From: a bacterium
GTDB lineage: Bacteria > Chloroflexota > Dehalococcoidia > Tepidiformales > Tepidiformaceae
Assembly: GCA_945861295.1 (NCBI GenBank)
Contig: CAMAUF010000117.1
Span: forward strand, 1-6,749
Direction of reading: 5' to 3'
DNA: 6,749 nt
Shown: in pieces, positions 1 to 5,003 of the stretch
How positions within the stretch are numbered: the first letter of the stretch is position 1
Layout of the letters: every line of letters starts with the position of its first letter
Program-made: the position numbers and the translations under genes
Notes under the pieces: generated by a model
Database searches by the model: none
Told to the model about the DNA's origin: nothing
The model's input: the letters and a program-made list of their open reading frames with translations, nothing else

Positions 1-455
1 TCGGAGAGGTAGAGCTCGTCGTCGACCTCGAAGTCACCGACGCCGGCGACCAGCGGGTGGGCGGGGGAAGAGGCCGTCACGGTGTACGGCATGATCGGCG
101 GATGCGAGATGAACTGGCTGCCGAGAAGCTCCACAAATTTTGGGAAGCAGCGCGGGCTATCGACGCCCTTCGGCGTGAAGTCGAGCGCGCTGTTGGTCGC
201 GTGGAGGGCAAACCACTTGTGGCCGCTCGCGATGTACTCCGCGAGCGCGTCCTGCTGCGATTCTGTGGGCCGGACATCGCAGGTGTAGGTGATGAGGAAG
301 TCGGCTTCGCGGATGGCGTCGAGGTTGGCGTAATCTTCACCGACGCGGACACGGATGTCGTCGTCTTCGTGGAGGAGTTTCAAGAGTTCGACGCGGGCGT
401 AGTTAATGTCGTGCCACTTCCCGCCGGCGACGAGGTATGCGTTGATGCGCGGCAT
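1..455 (-). CDS. ThuA-like domain protein (C-terminus cut by the window edge)
   Basis: The reading frame starts at ATG 455-453 and is open to the left edge, giving 151 complete codons. A GGAG Shine-Dalgarno site (complement of 462-465) lies 6 nt upstream, which supports this start. The N-terminus reads YLVAGGKWHDI (residues 7-17). It is followed by ADFLITYTCD (51-60), FALHATNSAL (82-91), ELLGSQFISHPP (109-120), AHPLVAGVGDF (132-142) and DELYLS (146-151). These are the landmarks of the ThuA-like (trehalose utilisation) domain, a fold related to class I glutamine amidotransferases: Gly-rich first strand, A-LH-x-A turn, G-x-x-F-x-x-HP segment and final DELY. ThuA-like proteins are often tied to sugar or sugar-acid oxidation, but few have a proven reaction, so no substrate is assigned. 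Only the last part of the domain should be missing. The 163 bp gap to the upstream SDR leaves open whether it shares that transcript. Confidence 0.85.
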   Translation of the reverse strand, partial: MPRINAYLVAGGKWHDINYARVELLKLLHEDDDIRVRVGEDYANLDAIREADFLITYTCDVRPTESQQDALAEYIASGHKWFALHATNSALDFTPKGVDSPRCFPKFVELLGSQFISHPPIMPYTVTASSPAHPLVAGVGDFEVDDELYLS

Positions 456-465
456 CGTTCGCTCC

Positions 466-482
466 AAATAATGAAATTACTC
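466..482 (-). promoter_or_regulatory. AT-rich leader just upstream of the ThuA-like gene
   Basis: The stretch directly upstream of the GGAG site is the most AT-rich run in an otherwise GC-rich window. On the minus strand it reads as TAATTT and CATTAT elements. CATTAT matches the sigma-70 -10 consensus at 4 of 6 positions, but no convincing -35 is seen 16-18 nt further upstream. It could be a weak promoter element, or an unstructured leader that keeps the ribosome binding site open. This is inference from composition only. Confidence 0.2.
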
Positions 483-508
483 AGTAGCGCCCGGTAGGAA
501 GCGGCTCG

Positions 509-527
509 CCCGGCGTCCGAGGCCGGG
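509..527. repeat. Short GC hairpin in the 163 bp gap
   Basis: CCCGGC (509-514) and GCCGGG (522-527) form a perfect 6 bp stem with a 7 nt loop, about 90 nt beyond the stop codon of the SDR at 619-1386. No T-run follows on the minus strand, so it is not a classical intrinsic terminator. It could be a transcript-end or pause structure, or chance in GC-rich DNA. Confidence 0.25.
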
Positions 528-533
528 ACAGAA

Positions 534-584
534 GGGAGGAAATCGGACTTCGTGGCGCTTTGATCCGAAGCCGCGATCCCTCCC
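534..584. repeat. Imperfect inverted repeat, possible transcript-end structure
   Basis: Two 19 nt arms (534-552 and 566-584) are separated by 13 nt. The outer GGGAGG/CCTCCC and inner CTTCG/CGAAG blocks pair perfectly, while the middle of the arms pairs poorly. It lies 35-85 nt beyond the stop codon of the minus-strand SDR, so a weak terminator or a 3' stability element is possible. No T-tract follows. Confidence 0.3.
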
Positions 585-618
585 CTCCGTCTGTCGGGGC
601 TCTGTGGCCGTCTCGCCG

Positions 619-1386
619 CTAGAAGGCGACGCGACGGGTGAAGCCGCCATCGACGACGAGGTTGACGCCGGTCACGAAAGTGGCGGCGTCGCTGACCAGG
701 AAGGTCGCGGCGTTGGCGATGTCGGTGGCGGCGCCGAGCCGGCCCATTGGCTCGAGCTTCTTGATCATCTCGAAGAACGGCGGCGCCGCCTTCTCGATGT
801 TGTGCCAGGGGCCGCCCTCGAAGTAGGTCGGGCCAGGCGAGACGGTGTTCACGCGGATGCCCTTGGCGGCGTAGACCTGCGAAAGGGAGTTGGCGTAGTT
901 GAGCAGAGCGGCCTTCATGGGGCCGTAAGCGCCAGTCGAGCCACCCGGCGGGAAGGTTTCGACGGAAGCCGTCGTGTTGATGATGAGGAAGCTCGGGTTC
1001 GTGCCCTTTTCGAGGGACGGCGTGGCGGCGTCGAAGCCGCGGACGGCGCCCATGACGTCGACATCGAAGTGGTTCTGCCAGCTCCCACGGCCGCCGCCGC
1101 CGCCGGCGCTGGTGTTGGAGACGAAGATGTCGAGCCCGCCGAGTTGTTCGCAGGCCTGCTTGACCCAGTTCTCGTACTCATCGGTGTTGCCGACGGCGAT
1201 GGCCTCGCCGAAGGCCTTGACGCCCTTCGCCTTGAGCGCGGCGACGGCGGCGGTGACGCCGTCGGCGCCGCGCGCGCAGATCGCGACATCGACGCCTTCG
1301 CTGGCGAGCGATTCGGCGATGGCGCGGCCGAGGCCCCGGCTGCCGCCGGTGACGATCGCCTTACGACCTTTCAGACCCAGTTCCAT
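619..1386 (-). CDS. Short-chain dehydrogenase/reductase, divergent active-site set
   Basis: This 255-residue protein has the usual length of a classical SDR and should be a cytosolic NAD(P)-dependent oxidoreductase acting on an alcohol or carbonyl group. Visible landmarks are the Rossmann motif TGGSRGLG (13-20), AICARG (35-40, an Arg after strand 2 that hints at NADP(H)), Ser141, Tyr154 and Lys158 in the YxxxK motif, SPGP (183-186), and the C-terminal strand VDGGF (245-249). Two features are unusual. The NNAG motif is replaced by NTSA (91-94), followed by a run of five glycines. The position of the catalytic-tetrad Asn is Asp110 (DVDVMG). The ATG at 1386 has AAGGAG 10 nt upstream, and the gene ends with TAG. 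It follows the PEP-utilising gene by 55 bp, consistent with co-transcription. The substrate cannot be read from the sequence. Confidence 0.92.
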   Translation of the reverse strand: MELGLKGRKAIVTGGSRGLGRAIAESLASEGVDVAICARGADGVTAAVAALKAKGVKAFGEAIAVGNTDEYENWVKQACEQLGGLDIFVSNTSAGGGGGRGSWQNHFDVDVMGAVRGFDAATPSLEKGTNPSFLIINTTASVETFPPGGSTGAYGPMKAALLNYANSLSQVYAAKGIRVNTVSPGPTYFEGGPWHNIEKAAPPFFEMIKKLEPMGRLGAATDIANAATFLVSDAATFVTGVNLVVDGGFTRRVAF

Positions 1387-1407
1387 GTGTGTAGTTCTCC
1401 TTCGTTT

Positions 1408-1437
1408 GTTGGCGGGCCAGCCAACCCGCAGCGCGGG
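1408..1437 (-). repeat. Two back-to-back hairpins between PEP-utilising gene and SDR
   Basis: In the 55 bp spacer, GTTGGC (1408-1413) and GCCAAC (1420-1425) form a perfect 6 bp stem with a 6 nt loop. CCCGC (1425-1429) and GCGGG (1433-1437) form a perfect 5 bp stem with a 3 nt loop. The two abut. They lie between the upstream stop codon and the SDR ribosome binding site, so they would be in the operon mRNA. No T-run follows. They may slow 3'-exonuclease or set relative expression. Confidence 0.4.
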
Positions 1438-1441
1438 AATC

Positions 1442-3163
1442 TTAATGGATCGTGACCGTCCCCGTATTGCCGTCGACGGTCACTTCTTGGCCGGTCTTGA
1501 TAATTCGGGTCGCATCCTTGATCCCGGAGACGCCCGGGATGCCGAATTCGCGCGCGACCGTCGCGGAATGACTGAGGACGCCGCCCATTTCGACGATGAC
1601 CGCCGCCGCCGCGATGAAGAGCGGTGTCCATGGCGCGTCGGTGACCGGAGCGACGAGCACCTCTCCCGGCTCGATGTCCGTCTCATCGTTCACCGTGAGG
1701 ATGACGCGGGCGCGGCCGCGGGCGATGCCGGAGCTGATCGCGAGACCGTGCATGACCGGGGTGGCGGGGGCGACAGCCCCGCCCAAGGCGACGAGTTCCG
1801 CCGGCCAGGTGAAGACGCCGTCGGGCATGGTGAAGCCTTCGAGCCGCGTGAACTCCTCCCGGCGGCCGGCGACGGCCGCTTTGAGGGCGACGCCGTCATC
1901 TTGGCCGGCCGCGACCGCCTGCAGTTCGGCCAGCCGCACGAACCAGATGTCGGCCGCGGCGGCCAGGATGCCGCGGGCGGCCCAACGGCGGCCGAGTTCG
2001 CGGGCCAACGGCCGGTAGGCGCGAGAGCACCGCGCCCAGTTCGCCTTGACGGCTTCCCGTTCGCGGGCGAGCACCTGGGTGAGATGCAGGTGGTCGCGGA
2101 CGGCGGACTGCGCGTCCGCGGGGACTTTGGCGAGGATCTTCGCCTCCAGCGCCTCGCGGGCGACGGCGGCGTGTTCTTCGCGAGCATGTGGGTCGGCGCT
2201 GGCCGGGGCGGCCAGGTCGACTTTGATGGCGCTTACGACAAAGTGCGGATTTTCGTCCCAGGTCGGCGTGGCGGGGTCGCTTTCGCGGTAACCGCGCCAA
2301 CCGAACTCCGCGATGAAGGCGCGGTAGGCGGACGCGAAGGCCGCCCAATCCTCGTTCGGCGGGACGGCGAGCCGCGCCATGACTTCGTCGGCCGAGGCGC
2401 CGGAAACCTCGGCGGCGAGGCTCGGCCGTGCCGCGATCAGCCGCGAAAGGTCCCAAATCGCCTTGCCCGGGCGGGCGCTCTCGACGTTGCGCAGGGCGCT
2501 CGTCAACAGGGTGACCCACTCGGCCGGGTAATCGGGCCAGTGCGTGCCGAGCAGCGTGCCGAGACCGGCGGCGTATTCGCCCCCGCCCACCGAGACGTAG
2601 TAGTGCGTCTCGAACAAGCGGCCCATGGCGCGGGTGTTGTCGTCGATCAGGCCGGCGATCTCGGCGTCGGTCAGACCGTCGAGTCGCCTCGTCTTGGAAG
2701 ATGCGTAGCGCTCGCGAGACTCGGCGTCGCCGGTGGCCCGGAGCGCTTCCATGCCCCGCCAATGTTCGGAGATGATCGCGCGGGCTGCGGTGGCGCGGGC
2801 CTTGTCGCCGCTGGCTTCGGCCGTGATCGAATCGCCGCCTTCGAAGAAGGAGGAGAGCATCGCGTTCGAGCCCTCGACGGTCCAGGTGGCCGTGCACGCC
2901 ATGTTGAAGGAAATGCTGATCGTCCAGCGACCGCCGAGGAAGCCGAGCTGATTGAAGAACGGCGGCGGCTTAATCGTGATCAGGTCCCGGACGCCGAGGT
3001 TTTCCGCGATCCCGGTGGTCCAGTAGTAGTCCCACCACGAGGCCAGGTCGACGTAGAGCGGCGTGGTGATGCCCGGCAGCACTTCATTGACGTTGCCGAT
3101 GGTGTACAGCGAATACACCGCTTCATCGGGTTCGCAATCCCAGGAGCAAAGTTTCGTAGGCAT
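1442..3163 (-). CDS. PEP-utilising protein: RPH/PEP-synthase-like central domain plus phosphohistidine domain, no ATP-grasp
   Basis: This 573-residue protein appears to be cytosolic, with no signal peptide or membrane segment. Residues about 20-36 (YTIGNVNEVLPGITTPL) match the segment that opens the post-ATP-grasp part of PEP synthase and rifampin phosphotransferase (RPH). A long, mostly helical region follows, with FGWRGYRESD (287-296) and PTWDEN (300-305), where RPH-type relatives carry a G-H-R-G / E-x-D / P-x-W pattern. The C-terminal swivelling domain (about 472-573) has GGVLSHSATVAREFGIP (527-543); His532 is the expected phosphorylated residue. Length and order fit the substrate-binding plus His domains of RPH. 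The N-terminal ATP-grasp domain and the PEP synthase TIM barrel are both absent. ATG 3163 was chosen because GAAGGGA lies 6 nt upstream; an in-frame GTG at 3187 adds 8 residues without a clear site. It may work with a separate ATP-binding subunit, as phenylphosphate synthase does. Substrate unknown. Confidence 0.88.
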   Translation of the reverse strand: MPTKLCSWDCEPDEAVYSLYTIGNVNEVLPGITTPLYVDLASWWDYYWTTGIAENLGVRDLITIKPPPFFNQLGFLGGRWTISISFNMACTATWTVEGSNAMLSSFFEGGDSITAEASGDKARATAARAIISEHWRGMEALRATGDAESRERYASSKTRRLDGLTDAEIAGLIDDNTRAMGRLFETHYYVSVGGGEYAAGLGTLLGTHWPDYPAEWVTLLTSALRNVESARPGKAIWDLSRLIAARPSLAAEVSGASADEVMARLAVPPNEDWAAFASAYRAFIAEFGWRGYRESDPATPTWDENPHFVVSAIKVDLAAPASADPHAREEHAAVAREALEAKILAKVPADAQSAVRDHLHLTQVLAREREAVKANWARCSRAYRPLARELGRRWAARGILAAAADIWFVRLAELQAVAAGQDDGVALKAAVAGRREEFTRLEGFTMPDGVFTWPAELVALGGAVAPATPVMHGLAISSGIARGRARVILTVNDETDIEPGEVLVAPVTDAPWTPLFIAAAAVIVEMGGVLSHSATVAREFGIPGVSGIKDATRIIKTGQEVTVDGNTGTVTIH

Positions 3164-3176
3164 GGGAGTCCCTTCG

Positions 3177-3195
3177 CAGGGGCGCACAGGGGCGC
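3177..3195 (-). repeat. Tandem 9 bp repeat upstream of PEP-utilising gene
   Basis: CAGGGGCGC occurs at 3177-3185 and again at 3187-3195. The two copies start 10 bp apart, about one helical turn, and lie 14-32 nt upstream of the ATG at 3163. The spacing would place both on the same DNA face, as for a regulator half-site pair. A chance duplication in a GC-rich spacer is also possible. Confidence 0.4.
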
Positions 3196-3212
3196 GACCC
3201 GTTCAGTGAGAT

Positions 3213-3246
3213 CCTTGGGTGCGACTCCGCTCATCGTCACCCAAGG
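3213..3246 (-). terminator. Intercistronic stem-loop after SDR (weak terminator or attenuator)
   Basis: CCTTGGGTG (3213-3221) and CACCCAAGG (3238-3246) form a perfect 9 bp inverted repeat. With one bulged base the stem can extend by 3 bp (3222-3224 with 3234-3236), leaving a 9 nt loop. It begins 7 nt past the stop codon of the SDR at 3253-4029, the right place for a 3'-end hairpin. The minus-strand sequence after the stem (ATCTCACTG) lacks the T-run of a standard intrinsic terminator. Partial termination or an mRNA-processing/stability hairpin is likelier. Confidence 0.45.
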
Positions 3247-3252
3247 CACGGC

Positions 3253-4029
3253 TTAGTAGGCCGCGGTGCCGCCGTCAACGCTGAGGAGCGCGCCCGTGAT
3301 CCCCGATCCGGCTTCGGACGCGAGGAGAAGGGCCATCGCCGCGACTTCAGCGACGGTGTTCGGCCGCTTGATCGAGGATTCGTCGGCGAACTGCTGGACC
3401 ATTTCGTCGAAGGTCTTGCCCATGGCGGCGGCCGCGGAAGCGCCGGACTCCATGACGATGTCGGTGATGATGAAGCCCGGGCAGATCGCGTTGACCGTGA
3501 TGCCCTGGGTCCCGACTTCCTTGGCGACGGACTTGGTGAAGCCGTTGATCGCGTGCTTGGCGGTCACGTATTGGGCGATGCCGGCCTTGCCGTGCTTGCC
3601 TTCGACCGAGGAGATGTTGATGATGCGGCCCGATAGCTGCGGCAGCATGTGTTCGAGCGCCTTGCGGGTGGCCCAGAAGGTCGAGTTGACGTTCCAGTCC
3701 ATGGCATCCTGCCAGGCCTCGTTCGACATCTGGGCGACCGGTGCGAACCCGCCCGCGCCGCCCGCGTTGTTGACGAGGATGTCGATCCGTCCGAAGCGCT
3801 TGACCGTGTTGTCGATCGTGCGGTCGAGTTGCGCTTGCTTTTTGACGTCGCACTTCATGAAGGCGAGGCGGCGACCGCCCTTCATCTCGGCGACCGCTTC
3901 CTTGCCCTTTTCTTCGCTGCGGCCGCAAATCACGACCTTGGCGCCTTCCTTGAGGAAGACCTCGGCGATCCCGCGGCCGATCCCGCGCGTGCCGCCGGTA
4001 ACAAGGGCGACTTTTCCTTCCAGCTGCAT
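3253..4029 (-). CDS. Classical SDR oxidoreductase (FabG/3-hydroxyacyl dehydrogenase-like)
   Basis: This 258-residue protein has a complete classical SDR set: TGGTRGIG (11-18), CGR (35-37, Arg after strand 2 favouring NADP(H)), NNAG (87-90), tetrad Asn113, Ser141, Tyr154 and Lys158 (YVTAK), CPGF (183-186), and VDGG at the C-terminus (251-254). It should be a soluble NAD(P)-dependent alcohol/ketone oxidoreductase. The sequence resembles 3-oxoacyl-ACP reductases and 3-hydroxybutyrate-type dehydrogenases, a group in which similarity does not fix the substrate. ATG 4029 was chosen because a GGGAGGGG Shine-Dalgarno tract lies 4-7 nt upstream and the Rossmann strand begins right after it. An in-frame start at 4119 would add 30 residues that do not resemble SDRs. 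It lies between the TetR gene (121 bp gap) and the PEP-utilising gene (89 bp gap), all on the minus strand. Unlike the SDR at 619-1386, its active site is canonical. Confidence 0.93.
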   Translation of the reverse strand: MQLEGKVALVTGGTRGIGRGIAEVFLKEGAKVVICGRSEEKGKEAVAEMKGGRRLAFMKCDVKKQAQLDRTIDNTVKRFGRIDILVNNAGGAGGFAPVAQMSNEAWQDAMDWNVNSTFWATRKALEHMLPQLSGRIINISSVEGKHGKAGIAQYVTAKHAINGFTKSVAKEVGTQGITVNAICPGFIITDIVMESGASAAAAMGKTFDEMVQQFADESSIKRPNTVAEVAAMALLLASEAGSGITGALLSVDGGTAAY

Positions 4030-4055
4030 GGTTTCCCCTCCCGCAAGCCAGTTCA

Positions 4056-4071
4056 GCCGCCATTGGGCGGC
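4056..4071 (-). repeat. Perfect hairpin in the SDR leader
   Basis: GCCGCC (4056-4061) and GGCGGC (4066-4071) form a perfect 6 bp stem with a 4 nt loop, 27-42 nt upstream of the SDR start at 4029 and just before its purine-rich ribosome binding site. It could be a leader hairpin or a protein-binding palindrome. Confidence 0.35.
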
Positions 4072-4127
4072 CATACGCACGCTAACACGACCACTTTGGA
4101 AGAGCCACAAGCACGGCAACCGCTGGG

Positions 4128-4137
4128 CCGGGCCCGG
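4128..4137. repeat. 10 bp perfect palindrome CCGGGCCCGG
   Basis: This self-complementary 10-mer lies 14 bp past the TetR stop codon, in the 121 bp spacer that would carry any separate promoter for the downstream SDR. In GC-rich DNA such palindromes are fairly common, so a functional role is only a possibility. Confidence 0.2.
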
Positions 4138-4144
4138 GCAAAGG

Positions 4145-4173
4145 CCGCGGTCAGGCGGACTCAGCCGCCGCGG
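4145..4173 (-). repeat. Stem-loop spanning the TetR stop codon
   Basis: CCGCCGCGG (4165-4173) can pair with GGCGG (4154-4158) and CCGC (4145-4148). This gives 9 bp with a 6 nt loop and a 5 nt bulge (4149-4153) that holds the TGA stop codon of the regulator gene. It could serve as a weak 3'-end structure for the regulator message. No T-tract follows. Confidence 0.3.
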
Positions 4174-4825
4174 GTTCCCCGGCCGTGACGGTAGCCGCTT
4201 CGATCTCCGGGGCGACGACGCTCATTGGGCCGCCGACGAGGAAGTCCATCAACATGTCTTCGGCTTGCTTGACCGTCTCGTCGAAAGGAAACGCGCCCGG
4301 GTCGAGCAGCCATTGGAGCGCGACTCCCGTCATCACGCCGATGTGACGGGCGGCGGCCGCATCGGCATCGATGTCGTTGCGGAAATAGCCCTCGCGCTGG
4401 CCGGCCCTGATCGCCGCGGCGGTGCCGCCACGGAACCCCGCGTACAGGTTGCGAATCTGTTCGCCGAGCTCGGGAACGGCGCGCCCGCTCGCCATGAAGT
4501 GGAGGAAGATGTCGTAAGTCGTGGGGTCATCTTTGGCGAGCTGAAGGGTCACCCGGATGACGACGCGCATGCGTTCCACGGGGTCGTCAGTCGCCTCGAT
4601 GGCCTCGGTGGTGACATCGCGGGAGGCTTCGGTGCAACGGTGGAGCATCTCGGAGAGGAGCTCCTGCTTGTCCCGAAAGTGGTACGAGACGAGGCCGCGG
4701 CTGACACCGGCCTCGCGTGTAATCTCGTCGATGCTGGTCTCGTTCCAACCGCGTTGAGCCATGACGCGGATGGCGGCCTCGACGATCTGGCGGCGCCGGA
4801 TCTCGGCGATGTTGATTCGGGACAT
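4151..4825 (-). CDS. TetR/AcrR-family transcriptional regulator
   Basis: This 224-residue protein has the usual TetR length. Residues 9-55 are a TetR DNA-binding domain: RRRQIVEAAIRVMAQRGW (10-27), then TSIDEITREAGVSRGLVSYHF (30-50) as the helix-turn-helix, ending in the typical Y-H-F and DKQELL. The all-helical C-terminal part would bind a ligand and dimerise; it looks most like BetI-type repressors, though that is a family impression. The last 20 or so residues are Ala/Glu-rich and probably disordered. ATG 4825 was chosen because the helix-turn-helix begins at the normal distance from it and GAGG lies 9 nt upstream; an in-frame start at 4933 adds 36 residues unlike the family. It is divergent from the E1 operon and leads the minus-strand SDR/PEP genes, the usual place for a local repressor. 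A near-palindrome at 4839-4856 may be its operator. Confidence 0.92.
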   Translation of the reverse strand: MSRINIAEIRRRQIVEAAIRVMAQRGWNETSIDEITREAGVSRGLVSYHFRDKQELLSEMLHRCTEASRDVTTEAIEATDDPVERMRVVIRVTLQLAKDDPTTYDIFLHFMASGRAVPELGEQIRNLYAGFRGGTAAAIRAGQREGYFRNDIDADAAAARHIGVMTGVALQWLLDPGAFPFDETVKQAEDMLMDFLVGGPMSVVAPEIEAATVTAGEPAAAESA

Positions 4826-4838
4826 AGCGCGTGACCTC

Positions 4839-4856
4839 GCAAGCTGAGTCAGTTGC
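4839..4856. promoter_or_regulatory. Candidate TetR operator (18 bp near-perfect palindrome)
   Basis: The site reads GCAA-g-CTGA-g-TCAG-TTGC. The CTGA/TCAG arms are perfect around a single central base. The outer GCAA/TTGC arms also match once one extra G on the left is allowed. It lies 14-31 nt upstream of the regulator start codon and just downstream of a possible extended -10 (4863-4868). A repressor bound there would block the regulator promoter. TetR proteins commonly bind palindromes of about this size; binding here is inferred. Confidence 0.4.
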
Positions 4857-4964
4857 AGCCGGAGAGTACCACGCCGTTCAGATTGCCGTGTTTCAGCGCC
4901 GGGGCCACCGGAAACGCTCGTTCCATGGCCCAAGTTCGTGTACAGTCGCGACGCACTCTCGTCC

Positions 4965-4980
4965 CTGGCCGGGCGGCCAG
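4965..4980 (+). promoter_or_regulatory. Perfect stem-loop or operator in the E1 alpha leader
   Basis: CTGGCC (4965-4970) and GGCCAG (4975-4980) form a perfect 6 bp stem around GGGC, ending 9 nt before the GAGGAG ribosome binding site of the E1 alpha gene. It may be a protein-binding palindrome or an mRNA hairpin affecting translation. Its sequence does not match the palindrome at 4839-4856, so if both are operators they are probably for different proteins. Confidence 0.35.
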
Positions 4981-5003
4981 TTCACTTTTGAGGAGACGAC
5001 CGT

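Larger units (their letters stand above)
4826..5003. promoter_or_regulatory. Divergent promoter region between regulator and E1 operon
   Basis: This 178 bp spacer must drive both the minus-strand regulator and the plus-strand E1 genes. On the minus strand, TACTCT (complement of 4863-4868), preceded by TGG, looks like an extended -10. On the plus strand, TACAGT (4941-4946) matches the -10 consensus at 4 of 6 positions. Neither has a good -35. The palindromes at 4839-4856, 4945-4952 (GTCGCGAC) and 4965-4980 make a regulated region plausible. The promoter calls themselves are weak. Confidence 0.5.

Noticed and set aside
57..497. Plus-strand open frame at the left edge
   Set aside because: The minus strand here encodes a ThuA-like domain with conserved motifs and a GGAG site; the plus frame shows nothing recognisable.
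3164..3172. GGGAGTCCC palindrome touching the start codon of the PEP-utilising gene
   Set aside because: A 4 bp arm with a single central base cannot form an RNA hairpin, and it overlaps the ribosome binding region, so chance is the simpler explanation.
3164..3187. GTG start 8 codons upstream of the chosen start of the PEP-utilising gene
   Set aside because: The ATG at 3163 has GAAGGGA 6 nt upstream, while the GTG has no comparable site and would overlap the tandem repeat.
974..3256. Very long plus-strand open frame (760 codons) opposite the PEP-utilising gene and SDR
   Set aside because: Its translation is rich in Arg, Gly and Asp with no recognisable domain. It runs antisense to two genes with clear motifs and ribosome binding sites. 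GC-rich coding DNA often leaves such antisense frames open.
4030..4119. 30-codon N-terminal extension of the SDR
   Set aside because: The extra residues do not resemble SDRs, and the internal ATG at 4029 has a strong purine-rich ribosome binding site directly before the Rossmann strand.
3266..4834. Plus-strand open frame (522 codons) opposite the SDR and TetR genes
   Set aside because: It is antisense to two well-supported genes, has no domain and has low-complexity composition.
4890..4915. GTTTC/GAAAC inverted repeat in the divergent spacer
   Set aside because: Only 5 bp arms with a 16 nt spacer; partial extra pairing needs bulges. Too weak to call beside the clearer palindromes at 4839 and 4965.
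4826..4933. 36-codon N-terminal extension of the TetR regulator
   Set aside because: It would cover much of the divergent promoter region and place the helix-turn-helix unusually far from the N-terminus.
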